Assembly: GCA_946807835.1 (NCBI GenBank)
Contig: OX327690.1
Coordinates: forward strand, 28,986,501-29,050,500
Length of the DNA: 64,000 nucleotides
Direction: 5' to 3'
DNA from: Ailanthus altissimus
Taxonomy: Eukaryota > Streptophyta > Magnoliopsida > Sapindales > Simaroubaceae
The notes under the pieces were generated by a model, which saw nothing but the letters and a program-made list of their open reading frames with translations, had not been told where the DNA came from and searched no databases. Made by a program: the position numbers and the translations under genes. Below are positions 53,101 to 62,701 of the stretch, piece after piece; within the stretch, counting starts at the first letter, position 1; every line of letters begins with the position of its first letter.

Positions 53101-56100
53101 AACAAAAATTTGATATCCAAATTAGTAGTTTCACTTGGGTGGTAGCACTGTTCATACGAATAGTACCACACGTAAACAGTGTTTGTCATCGTAGAGGTTG
53201 TTCACGGTGATAGTCATTGTAAACAATGACCATACTGTTCACGCGTGCTACTGTTCATGTGAACAGTGCCCATCCCATATAACAGTATCTATTGGTGACC
53301 AATTTTGGTCAACAAGCAGTGGCTGATATTATTTATGGTGACACTTTATTAATTTAATATAATACCTTTATGTTAGGAGTATAGATGGATATTATTAAAA
53401 TTATGGGGTGTAATATGTATTAAACAATACCTTTAGGGTGTGTATGTCCTTTGCCCTATATAATATTTTCATCCCTAAGTTTAATATTTTGCTCATTAAT
53501 TAAGAATTGACTATTTATAAAGTTTATTGATAATTTATAGGCTTTTAAGTATTTGGTATGAATATATTGGAAATGGGATGAAAATCAAGAAAAATAGCTA
53601 GCACCGTAGCGCTTCACATCCAATGTCGTAGCGCTTAAGTCAAAAACTCTAGTAGGAGAAGATTTTCAAGTCTCAACATTGCAATTAGAAGCTAGCATCG
53701 CAACGCTATTGTAATAAAAGAGGAAAACTTGAGAAATTCCAATCAATCTTAGACTTGAAAAAACCTTACTTCAGGGCTACAAAGGCATATAAATAGCCTC
53801 ATTTTCAAGGTCAAAAAGATAGACAAGTGGGAACAACAACAAAAATAACTTTCAAGAGAGATTAAAGCAAGAATGAATGATTAAAGAGAAGAATTGTGCT
53901 GCAAACTAGAGAGAGAAAGTGAAGATTCATGACATACAACCTTGTTTAATTTCTTTGACCATATTATTATTATTATTATTATTGTTATTATTTGTAATCT
54001 AACAAATTACTTTGTAAGTTAGGTGTTTATATATGGGCACTTTTGAGTGTTTAAAAAATCCAGTTATTGTATCATTCGCCAGAAAAAATTTCAGTTATTT
54101 ACTGTTCGGATATTTATACTCAAATGGACAATATTTATCTTAATATTGAGAAAAATTTACCCAAAAACAAATTTCTAAGGGAATAAAAATATCTCCAGTA
54201 ACAAGTGAGAACATTCGCTAATGAATAAACCTCTTGACGTGCTAGGTTTGAATGTTAGGTGAGTGTGAACTGTGAGTTCAGTTTATTAATTAAATAATAA
54301 AACGAATTACCTGACAAAACAGGCTGAATGCCGTTGAGAATGAGGGAGACTGCAAGGTAAGGACAGAGTTCGGAGACGGCATCGGCAACGGTGGTGCCAC
54401 TGGTGAAGGCATAGCTGATTAAGTGGCGCAATGCCATCACAATGAGAGCCGATATCACAGCGATGATGAAGGAACTTGAAGTCACTATTATAACTGCAAA
54501 TGCAGATGATTTCGGATGTCCAGCCCCTAGCTCATTGCTCACCCTCACACTAATTATTAATATCAATCACCAATATTTCATCAAAACAAGTAATAATTAA
54601 TGAATAAATGTTAGTGGTACAAAATTTTTTTTCTTAAAAAAAAAGAAAAAAAAAGGTCATCAAATGTACAAAATACGAAGACATGAAGTTAATTATCTTG
54701 TACAAGAAAATTAATTAAGTATAATATATCAACTTTTTTAGGTTTCATATGTTGATAATCATGAGCTGCTGCTATAATTCCCAACAGTTTAGAAATAAAG
54801 ATAATGGCTAAAATTATATTTGTCTTTCATTTCTATTAATGATAGTTTTTTTTGTGTGTGTATATATATATATATAGTGAAATGAACTTACCTAGCAGCT
54901 GCATTGAACCCCACCGCAACCATGTACACCCATCCAGAAATTGTTAGGCTGCATCAATATATAAATCAGACATGTACTCAGATGATTGATTATATATTCC
55001 TATTAAAAGGTTATGGGCTAATGGCAATTAATTAGTACTTTGATTTATTGACGGTATGCAGATCGATGGAGTGCAACTTATGTTTGTTCTCAAAGAATAC
55101 AAATCAGTGAATCTTTATCGGAAAAAAAAAAAAAGAAACTATAGGAGATTCTGTTTTGCGGTACTTGTAATAATCGAATTTATGGCTTTTAGAAGAAAAA
55201 AGCAAGTTGATTGACTGGTGCTAGGTTTAGAACCAAAAGCTACCTTGTTCCTGATACCAAATCTATCACAATCATGTGTTAGTCATTCTGTTATAATTGA
55301 TCTTTGCCATCCAATCAAGGGGTGGTTGGCTTGGCCGCCACATGAAATTTTGAAACAATTTTTTTATGATACATATACTTCTATTGGGAACATGGGAAAA
55401 GAGATAACCTGATCTAATGTTAATGATGGGGTCTAAAATTTATTGTTCATCATACTTCAATCATGCAAATTTTGCAAAGATCTCGAAAGGGCTATTGCAA
55501 AGAATTCTTACCAGATAGAGAGAGCATCCAGGACAATCTCAGCATTTTCGAGCAACCCAGCAATCAAAGCTATTATCTGATAATACCAAGTCTCGAGGCA
55601 AAGCATTATAGCAGATGCTGTGGATAATTTCAAGAAGTTCCATAACCCAGAAAATGCCCGTAAAGTAAAACCGGTCCATGTTTTCTTGCACCTTTCACTC
55701 ACTAAAATGTACACAAATTGTGCTGCCACCACTAACCACCATGAGAAGCTCAACACCAACGATCCACCTAACAGTCCCCAGCCTAATTTGTAAATCCCTA
55801 TCCAACTTAGCAATATGTGCAGCACAAGAGTAGCTGCTGCTATGCATGCACTAGGAAAGACTATGCTTTGGGCTTGGAGGAATTTTTGTATGGGGAAATT
55901 GGCAGCATAGGCAAATATTTGTGGGATAAGACCATAAACAAAGAGTGCTGTTGCTGATGCAATGGCGCTTGATTGACCAAGTAAGAGCAAGATTTGTTTT
56001 GAGAATACGTAGATGACTGTAAGTGGGATCCCAGTTGCCATCAGAAGAATTGTTGATCTTTGAAGATAAACACCTAGCATGTCGTATTTGTGTGCACCAT

Positions 56101-56545
56101 AAGCTTGGCCACATAGAGTCTCCACAGCACTTCCCATTCCTAACTGCAAGTAACTTTATCTTGTCATCAATGTTTATCAAAATTAATAACAAAAAAAAAA
56201 AAAACAATTTGAGGACAATGTTTCAATTACCATGGCGCCATAGGCGAAACATTGGATTCCGACGGTACCGAGAGAGGCAGCCGCGAGCTGAAGATTGCCA
56301 AGATGGCCGCAAAAGATCTGAGTGCACATGGTGGTGATATTATTGAACAAGTAAACGACAACTGCCGGAGCTGCAAGGCGAAAGAGGGTGTTGAGTTCGA
56401 TCCATGTAGCTCTCATGAGCCTCTGAATGTATGACAAGCTGTTATCAGAAAGAGTTTCTTCAAGTTCAGAACTCACTGGCCCTGGCTCGGATAGTTTTGG
56501 TTCCAACGCGGGTTGGTTGAGATCAGTTTCAATATTGGAGTCCAT
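36954..56545 (-). CDS. MATE-family efflux transporter (DETOXIFICATION 40-like), seven exons
   Basis: Secondary-active multidrug and toxic compound extrusion carrier, expected to have 12 transmembrane helices and to move organic ions or secondary metabolites out of the cytosol (plasma membrane or vacuole). Coding exons on minus: 56545-56231, 56143-55512, 54948-54892, 54549-54311, 38813-38695, 38511-38425, 37019-36954. All joins are GT-AG and in phase, giving 504 aa, normal for the family. Visible features: acidic N-terminus (1-45), TM1 (about 52-72), [14 protein letters not shown] (79-92), [17 protein letters not shown] (106-122), [26 protein letters not shown] (335-345), [17 protein letters not shown] (about 407-423), FRTDW near the C-terminus. 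The motif pattern is closest to the DTX40 group as I recall it; the substrate cannot be told. No coding lesion was found. Intron 4 (38814-54310) is 15.5 kb and packed with retrotransposons. Confidence 0.95.
37020..38424. other. MATE intron 6, with Copia-LTR-like remnant
   Basis: 1.4-kb intron. Between about 37680 and 38210 it resembles the LTRs of Copia-4 and Copia-2: a GC-rich GCGCCGCAATGCT block (37778-37850), a TATAAATAG box, and a CCGAATCAAGTAA segment like the CGAACCACGTAA of Copia-4. Borders and TSD were not found. Confidence 0.5.
38814..39368. other. MATE intron 4, 3' part before the Gypsy element
   Basis: AT-rich intron sequence with a short (TA)n run at about 38846-38868. No gene is visible. 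Confidence 0.4.
39369..39447. mobile_element. Candidate small TIR element (MITE)
   Basis: About 80 bp flanked by inverted ACTTTTAATGGTTGAGAT and ATCTTAACCATTAAGAGT (two differences). It abuts the truncated Gypsy-1 LTR. No clear TSD. Confidence 0.4.
39440..41419 (-). repeat. Gypsy-1 3' LTR (interrupted)
   Basis: Pieces 39440-39772 and 40785-41419 match the 5' LTR as if contiguous once TRIM-2 is removed. About 65 bp at the outer end is not recognisable. Confidence 0.75.
39773..40784 (+). mobile_element. TRIM-2: miniature LTR retrotransposon with three LTRs in tandem
   Basis: Structure is LTR-interior-LTR-interior-LTR. LTRs are 39773-40004, 40176-40404 and 40576-40784 (starts TATAACACACG, TATAATACTCA, TGCAGCACCCG; ends all ATTACA or AATACA). 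Interiors are 40005-40175 and 40405-40575, both 171 bp. Each interior begins with a tRNA-Met primer-binding site (TGGTATCGGAGC at 40007-40018; TGGTATTAGAGT at 40407-40418) and ends in an AAGAGGG-type purine tract. No coding capacity. The unoccupied site is readable in the other Gypsy-1 LTR. A clean TSD could not be defined. Confidence 0.88.
41420..44173 (-). pseudogene. Gypsy-1 pol remnant: RT end, RNase H, integrase
   Basis: Minus-strand reading from 44173 leftward gives [20 protein letters not shown] (RT thumb), then RVAALN.FVSK and a degraded RNase H. Near 42910-43030 it reads KALR.GYF and YCDKCQRF (integrase zinc region). Near 42312-42420 it reads [18 protein letters not shown] (integrase C-terminal part). 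There are many stops. The remainder to 41420 is the untranslated 3' segment. Confidence 0.85.
44174..46258 (+). mobile_element. Solo LTR, family C copy 2, inserted in Gypsy-1 RT
   Basis: Starts TGTTAGTATTTGTGC. Its first kilobase matches family C copy 1, and the whole also matches copy 3. Gypsy RT sequence is contiguous across it: the frame ending ...EEHLK on the right continues as YNMKLNLEK on the left. The right border is set by resumption of RT sequence near 46259. No convincing TSD was found. Confidence 0.78.
46259..46755 (-). pseudogene. Gypsy-1 RT catalytic fragment and gag fragment
   Basis: At 46380-46265 the frame reads [20 protein letters not shown], the YVDD-box region of Gypsy RT with Asp-to-Asn at the first catalytic Asp of the pair. 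At 46602-46387 it reads [16 protein letters not shown], a Gypsy Gag motif. Protease and the N-terminal half of RT are missing between them (deletion). Confidence 0.82.
46756..48370 (+). mobile_element. Solo LTR, family C copy 3, inserted in Gypsy-1 gag
   Basis: Starts TATTAGAATTTATAC (TG decayed to TA) and follows copy 2 along its length to about 48370. It contains an (AT)n tract at about 48053-48086. The right border is approximate. Confidence 0.72.
48371..49135 (-). pseudogene. Gypsy-1 gag N-terminal remnant and leader
   Basis: The minus frame at 48820-48575 includes [20 protein letters not shown], consistent with the start of a Tat-like Gag. The leader runs from there to the primer-binding region near 49130. 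Confidence 0.6.
49136..50164 (-). repeat. Gypsy-1 5' LTR
   Basis: About 1,029 bp, aligning with the 3' LTR pieces at 39440-39772 and 40785-41419. It preserves the empty TRIM-2 target near 49520-49545 and is followed by a (TA)n tract. Confidence 0.8.
50165..52533. other. MATE intron 4, middle part
   Basis: Opens with a (TA)n tract (about 50162-50192). The rest is AT-rich with no supportable gene. At 51200-51425 the motif CCGTTTTA or a near relative recurs six times on the plus strand; see findings. Confidence 0.4.
52543..53456. mobile_element. Mutator-like non-autonomous foldback element
   Basis: 914 bp with long inverted arms of roughly 200 bp (outer termini GGGCAAATGACA and TGTCCTTTGCCC). 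Nine-base flanks TATTTAATA (52534-52542) and TATATAATA (53457-53465) match at 8 of 9 positions, as expected for a MULE TSD. No transposase is visible. The inner arms contain several copies of the palindrome ACTGTTCATGTGAACAGT or decayed forms. Confidence 0.8.
53466..54310. other. MATE intron 4, 5' part, with Copia-LTR-like remnant
   Basis: About 53560-53990 looks like a decayed Copia LTR. It has AGCACCGTAGCGCTT-type repeats at 53601-53630 and 53692-53712, a CATATAAATAGCC TATA box near 53790, and a purine-rich leader-like stretch after it. Borders not defined. A short (ATT)n run is near 53965-53990. Confidence 0.45.
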
Positions 56546-56939
56546 GTTCACTCTTTCTCTCAAACACACGCACTGACTGTGGCCTCTCTATGACAAAATG
56601 GAAGAGCTAATCAAGCAATTTATAATCTTGTCACTCCAGGTCCGTAAGGGAAGAGATGATGTAATTAATATTGCTAAATTCATTCAACAAAGACATTAAT
56701 TCAATGTAACTATATTTTTTTTAAAAAAGAATTTAGAAGGAGACGAGAAATTTTACCTAGAGAATATTTTTAATTTTTACTCTAAACTTAAGTAATGGCG
56801 AATGCAAAGCGCATTAATTAAATACAATTAGATAAATAACTTGTACTTTCCATTCAAATTAAGAAATTAAATAAAGAATATTTACTAAGTTTAATAAGAC
56901 TTTTGATATAATTGTCAGTTTACTATAGAAACATAAAGG
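56546..56939 (-). promoter_or_regulatory. MATE promoter-proximal region
   Basis: About 0.4 kb upstream of the MATE ATG, before the TIR element. It should hold the 5' UTR and core promoter. No specific site is claimed. Confidence 0.35.
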
Positions 56940-58591
56940 GAAATTTTTAGAAATGTCTCCTATTTTTAAGTAATTTTTTTTAGTTACAAATGAATAGGTT
57001 AAATTTTATTTTAATTTTTTTTAATTAATTATATTTTAAAAATATTCATTATGAAATTTATTTTTTTTAATTCGATAAATTTTTTCAAAAAATATATGCT
57101 TTAATGAATCTTTTAATTTTTTATTCATTATTAAAAGAAAAGATTAAAAAGCAATTGAAAAACAAATTAAAATTACTTAATTTATATAGGAATAAGTTAT
57201 TTATTTATTTTTTTAATGATGAAATAACAGTTTTATTTTTTATAATTTAATAATATGTCATTGTAAAAAATTTATAATTTAATTAATTAATTAATTATTT
57301 AATGTGAATGGTGAAATACTTTAGTTTTTAATTATTAATTATTATTTAATAAACTAAAACAAATTAAAGTAATTAAAAATATAAGAAAATAAGAAAAATA
57401 TATTTTTTTTATAATTTTAATAATATGTCATTACAAATAATAATCTTTATAAGTTGTAATATGTTATAATAACAAAATTGACATTTAGATCATGCATAAA
57501 AAATTATTTAATTTTTAGAGGCATTTCTTCACAAAGCAATGGCCATCTTGTGCCTAAAAAATACATAATCTTCGGAATTCTGTATTATCTGAAAACATTA
57601 TTCTTTTTGTAAACATATAAAAAAAATACAATTAAAATAATTATTAATAAATAACAAATATACATATTAAATGAAATAACTTCAATCAAACATAAAATTT
57701 TTGTAAAGTAATAATTAATTTACATTTTTTAAAACGTTGATTTAATTTAATAAAATCAATTATCATTGAATTAATTATTTTAATTAATTTATATTATTTA
57801 TTGACTAAATTTAGTTAATTATTATAATTAATTTATATTTTTAAATTTGAAAACTAATAATTAAAATTTATTTTTAAACATTAATTTATGAAAATTTTGA
57901 ATTTAGTGATATTTTAAATATTTTTTTAATGTTTTCTTTAATTTAAATTAAATTAAAAATATGCCATGTGGCACGCTGTGGGTGTACCATGTGGCATGCA
58001 CAGTAACCCTACGCATGAGGCGTAGTGTGCACCCCACGCATGAAATGCTTGTGCGAAATATTTTGAACGCAAACGACTATTGCTCCGGTCACTGCCTACA
58101 TTTGGAAATTTACACAATATGGCCATTTTTTGCTTGATTTTTACCTTTTTTTTTTCCTTTTATCAAACATATTTCACTTATTTCCAACTCAAATCTAATT
58201 TCTAATTCATTTCTATTACAAATCAAATTTTTATTTAAAATTCAAAAAAGACTTATCAAAAATCGGCAATTTTTTAAAATTTTAAGTGATGAATATGTTG
58301 TGCAAAGTCTGATTTACACAATATCAACTTTCAAATCTTCAATCTAACCAAATTTTTATTGAGATAGTTTATAAAAAGAGAATTTTTATTGAGATAGGTT
58401 ATAGAAAGGGAGTAGATGGCTGAGAGAGAGAGCTATTGTTTTAAAAAATATATATATTTTGGGATGGGGAGGAAAAATAAGCTGTGGGAGAATAATTATC
58501 TAATTTCAAATTATTTTATTAATAAAGATTAACCTATTCATTTGTGGTTAAAAAAAAAGACTTAAAATAAATGATTAATTTTGAAAATTTC
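56940..58591. mobile_element. Candidate TIR DNA element upstream of MATE
   Basis: About 1.65 kb, very AT-rich, bounded by inverted repeats of about 75-90 bp. The left GAAATTTTTAGAAATG...ACAAATGAATAGGTTAA pairs with the reverse complement near 58520-58591. No transposase ORF. TSD not found, so the borders are approximate. A small palindrome CTACGCATGAGGCGTAG lies near 58008-58025. Confidence 0.55.
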
Positions 58592-58805
58592 AAAATATAT
58601 ATGAGTGAACCCTTAGGGTATAACTCGTCTGCAACCTTTGGAGTAAAATTTTGAAGAGATTGATTATTTAAGCCTCATTCTCACATAAATTTAAAAATAA
58701 AGAAGAAAAATATTACAAACGAGTGAAACTGAAACCATTAAATTACAAATGAGTGAAACCATTCTATCGTTAGTTATATAGACACAAATATATAAGTGTG
58801 TGTCT

Positions 58806-58893
58806 ATATATATATATATATACACATATACATATATATATACACACATATACATATATATATATATATACACATATACATATATATATATAC

Positions 58894-58925
<32 letters not shown>

Positions 58926-58947
58926 ACATATATATATATATATATAG
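58806..58947. repeat. (TA)n/(CA)n compound microsatellite
   Basis: About 140 bp of interleaved TA and CA dinucleotides. Tyr/Ile-rich frames on both strands are artefacts of this repeat. Confidence 0.97.
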
Positions 58948-58950
58948 CTC

Positions 58951-58954
<4 letters not shown>

Positions 58955-59001
<47 letters not shown>
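58955..59001 (+). repeat. (GA)n microsatellite
   Basis: About 23 perfect GA units directly after the TA/CA tract. Confidence 0.97.
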
Positions 59002-59004
<3 letters not shown>

Positions 59005-59799
59005 AACAGTAACAATGATGTTTAGCTTTTGCAATGAATTTGCATTGATTGACTGTTAGCTTATTTAGACAACAGAGATGACACAGAATCTTCAATTAAT
59101 ACATTTGGCTAACCTTGTATCATCAATTGATTGGTAGCCAATAGACTTATGCATCCCTGCATCCCTGTTCAAAACTATCAAAACTTTGAATTGATTCAAC
59201 GAAATGAAACAACAATACTCCCCTTATGAGTTCTTTTTTGTTTTTTTTTTTTAATTTGCAAGTATCCATTTGTAATTCAAGAGGTGAAAAAAGTTTGTAG
59301 CTGGCGTGGGTCTATAAATAAACCATGTTTTATATGCAGGTATGAATAAGATAATATAATATTGTGAGTGACAATTGATTCTTTTAATAAAATCTATGGA
59401 AATGATTCAAGAATTTAATCATTATTATGCTATCACTTGCTGCTTTTTCTAAATTTTTCTCCTGCATATGTAGTTTTATCAGTTATCAATAAGGTGTTGA
59501 ATTTCAGGTGTTGTTGAAAAAAGCAATTGATGAGCATTTCTAAAATATGTAATGAATGAGTTCGAGAGTGAATTTTCCTCTTTTGGTCTGGATTCAACCA
59601 CCATTTTCACTCAAATATTGTTACTTTTTAAATGTTCGAAGCAAATTATATTATTGGCAATCTTAATACATTATTAGTTATATAAATAGATGAGTGGAAG
59701 AAATTTCTATTGGGTAAAAATAATTCCACCCTACGTTTAGCGTAATAATACCACTAAATAATTACACTTTAATAATTCTTAAAAGAAATTTTGACATTT
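59002..59799. other. Spacer left of Copia-4
   Basis: AT-rich, no recognisable gene or element. Confidence 0.4.
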
Positions 59800-59804
59800 A
59801 GACA

Positions 59805-60369
59805 CGTGAGAATGTTGATTGAAAATCATCGAAATATAATTTGGAGATCAAGTGAAGTGTGTAGGGTGTGCACAGATTGAAGACGGATGCAAAAGGAGAC
59901 GAAAAATTAAGAAGGCCGTACCAGGCGCCAATGCCGCGGTGACCAAGCGTGGGCGCCGCAGCGCCCAGTCCAAAACCTAAGCATCGCTGCGCCAGAAGAC
60001 CAGCGCTACAGCGCTCAGTAGAAGCGCGCCAGTGTCGCGGCGCTGGAGACGAAAACAGTATCCCGAAATAAGGAAACTTTCTTATTTCGTCTTCCACTTG
60101 CTTCAGGACTCCCTAATACGACTCCCACATGTATAGGGTAAACCTAGGACGTCCCAAGGCCTCTATAAAAGCTATCAATTAGTTTGTAAACACATATTGG
60201 TAATTTTTGTGATCAACAAGAGATATTTATGGTTCTTAGTGAGAGAAAATCCCTAGAGTGTAAGAGAGAGTTTTCTTTGTGATCTTTCTTGTAAAAAGGC
60301 ATAACTTTGTGAGTGCCTTGTGATTCATAATAAGAGAAGAGTGTGATCTTAATCTGCCATGGACGTAGG
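59805..60369 (+). repeat. Copia-4 5' LTR, truncated
   Basis: Lacks about the last 100 bp present in the 3' LTR. Contains the GC-rich block at 59924-60045. Confidence 0.85.
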
Positions 60370-60379
60370 ATAGAACTCC

Positions 60380-61941
60380 TAAGTTGAAACTTGAAGAGTA
60401 CCGGCTTACTAGAGATAGGCTAAGGAGAATGATTAACCCACTAGTCAGGTATGCACAAGCAGACTTAGTTGCTCATGCTTTTAATTCTGCTTACACTCTT
60501 GAGTATGATGTGCCTAGGACATATGGTGAGGCTATGAAGAGTGAAAACAAGAAAGAATGGCAACAGGCCTGGAAGAAGAAATTAGTTCTCTTAGGAAGAA
60601 CAATACCTGAAAGTTGGTCTAGAGACCTCAAAAGAAGCTTGTCGGGTGCAAGTGGGTATATAAGGTGAAGGAGGGGATACTGGAGATTGAGCCTATAAGA
60701 TTCAAGGCTAGGTTAGTAGCACAAAGTTTTACTCAAAGAGAGGGAGTCGATTTTCATGAGATTTTCTCTCCAGTTGTCAAGTACACATCTATTAAGATTT
60801 TATTAGCCATGTGTGCAAACCTTGATTTACATCTAGAGTAGATGGATGTAAAGACAGTTTTTCTGTATGGAGAGCTTGAAGAAACAATATACATGGCACA
60901 ACGCAAGGGTTCGAGGAGCCCGGAAAAGAAGATCATGCTTGTTTGCTAAAGAAGTCATTATACGGGTTAAAGCAATCACCTAGACAGTGGTATAAGAGAT
61001 TTGATGAGTTTATGATGGCTTATGGCTTTAGTAGGAGCAAGTATGACGGATGCGTGTACTTCAAGAACATAAGTTGTGGGATAATGTATTTTCTTCTATA
61101 CGTCGATGATATGTTGATTACATGCAAGAATATGGAAGAAATACAGAAGCTTAAGAAGCAGTTAAGTGGCGAGTTTGAAATGAAGGATTTAGGAGCAGCA
61201 AAGAGAATTTTAGGTATGGATATTGTGAGGGAAAGAAGAGATGTTATCTTCTTGTCCCAACAGCAATATATAGTCAAAATTCTAGAAAAGTTTGGTATGT
61301 CCAACGCGAAGGCTGTCTCTACTCCTTTGGCCATGCATTTCAAACTTTCAGTAGTACAGTTGCCAACATCAGAAGATGAGAAACTGCAGATGAGCAAAGT
61401 ACCGTATGCAAGTGCTGTGGGGAGCATCATGTATGCAATGGTGTGCACAAGACCAGACATAGCACAGGCTGTGAGTGTGGTGAGTAGATACATGGAAAAT
61501 CCGGGAAAGGATCACTGGCTTGCAGTAAAGTGGATTCTGAGATATCTCAAAGGAACGTCGAATCACGGGTTAATGTATAAGAGAGATGACGACAGCAATG
61601 AAATGGTAAGAGGGTACGTAGACTCAGATTATGCAGGTGATCTTGATAAGAGAAGATCGTTAACAGGCTACGTATTCACAGTATTTGGGTGTAGTGTGTG
61701 TTGGAGATCAGTTCTACAACACGTTGTTGCACTATCTACCACAGAGGCAGAGTACATAGCTGTTGGTGAAGCTATCAAAGAGGCCGTATGGTTAAAAGGC
61801 ATATGCGCGGAGGTATTGGCTAGTGAAGATGTGAACATTGATGTGTACTGTGACAGCCAGAGTGCCATACACCTAAGCAAGCATCAAGTGTTCTATGAGA
61901 GGTCGAAACACATTGATGTGAGATTCCATTACATTCGATAG
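60380..61941 (+). pseudogene. Copia-4 RT/RNase H remnant
   Basis: Begins in the hinge (LEEYRLTRDRLRR; TYGEAMKSENKKEWQQAW). It then has a frameshift at about 60590-60650, a TAG in place of Gln just before MDVKT (60838-60840), and a frameshift near 60908. From 60943 it is open to TAG at 61939-61941: KKSLYGLKQSPRQWYKRFDE, LLYVDDMLIT with the catalytic Asp pair, EFEMKDLG, then RNase [28 protein letters not shown] and DVYCDSQSAIHL. The end of RNase H is lost. The sequence is of the Tork/TNT1-like Copia type. Confidence 0.92.
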
Positions 61942-62031
61942 ATTGTCCAAAGTTGTGAAGTTAGTCTAACAAAGATGCAAAAATGAGAGATCGAGTTGCT
62001 TTGTGGATGATTTTGAATCAATGAGGGGATT

Positions 62032-62701
62032 TGTGAGAATGTTAATTGAAAATCATCAGAGTATGATTTGGAGATCAAGCCAAGTGCGTAGGGTGTGCAC
62101 GGATTGAAGACGAACGCGAAAAGAGACAAAAAACTAATAAGGGCGCACCAGGAGCTAGCACTGCGGTGCCAGAAGACCAGCCCCGCAGCGCTCAGCAAAA
62201 GCGCGCCAGCGCTGCGGCGATGACAGCCCAGTGCCGCGGCGCTAGAGATGGGAATAGTATCCCGAAATAAGAAAACTTCCTTATTTTGTCTCCCACTTAC
62301 TTCAGGACTCCCTAATACGACTCCCACACGTATAGGGTAAATCTAGGACGTCCCAAGACCTATATAAAGGCTATCAATTGGCTTTTAAACATATCTTGGT
62401 AATCTTTCTGATCAATAAGAGATCTTTGTGGTTCTTAGTGAGAGAAAATCCCTAGAGTGCAAGAGAGAGTTTTCTTTATGATCTTTCTTGTAAAAGGCAT
62501 AACTTTGTGAGTGTTATGTGATTCATAATAAGAGAAGAGTGTGATCTTGATCCGTCGTGGATGTAGGCAAGGTTGCCGAACCACGTAATCTTTGTGTGTT
62601 CTTCTTCTACCCATTTCTCTATTTATTTCTTAATAACTTGTTTTGCATTATTATATTGCTTGGGTGAATTTTTTACTTGTTTGTGTGCTTCCGCTTCAAC
62701 A
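62032..62701 (+). repeat. Copia-4 3' LTR
   Basis: About 670 bp, TGTGAGAATG...CGCTTCAACA. GC-rich block at 62150-62245; TATATAAAGG TATA box near 62362; GCCGAACCACGTAATC segment near 62574. Confidence 0.85.

Larger units (their letters stand above)
59805..62701 (+). mobile_element. Copia-4: internally deleted Copia derivative
   Basis: The truncated 5' LTR (59805 to about 60369) and the 3' LTR (62032-62701) share their first ~560 bp. Flanks AGACA (59800-59804) and AGACC (62702-62706, counting from the LTR's final CA at about 62701) fit a TSD with one change. Left LTR similarity ends abruptly at GGACGTAGG, and the sequence is then already in the hinge upstream of RT, so gag, protease and integrase plus the LTR's 3' end were lost in one deletion. 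A purine-rich ATGAGGGGATT precedes the 3' LTR. The deletion removed the primer-binding site, so it could not be copied even in trans. Confidence 0.85.

Noticed and set aside
58691..59059. Several Tyr/Ile-rich and Ser/Leu-rich frames on both strands
   Set aside because: They are readings of the TA/CA and GA microsatellites.
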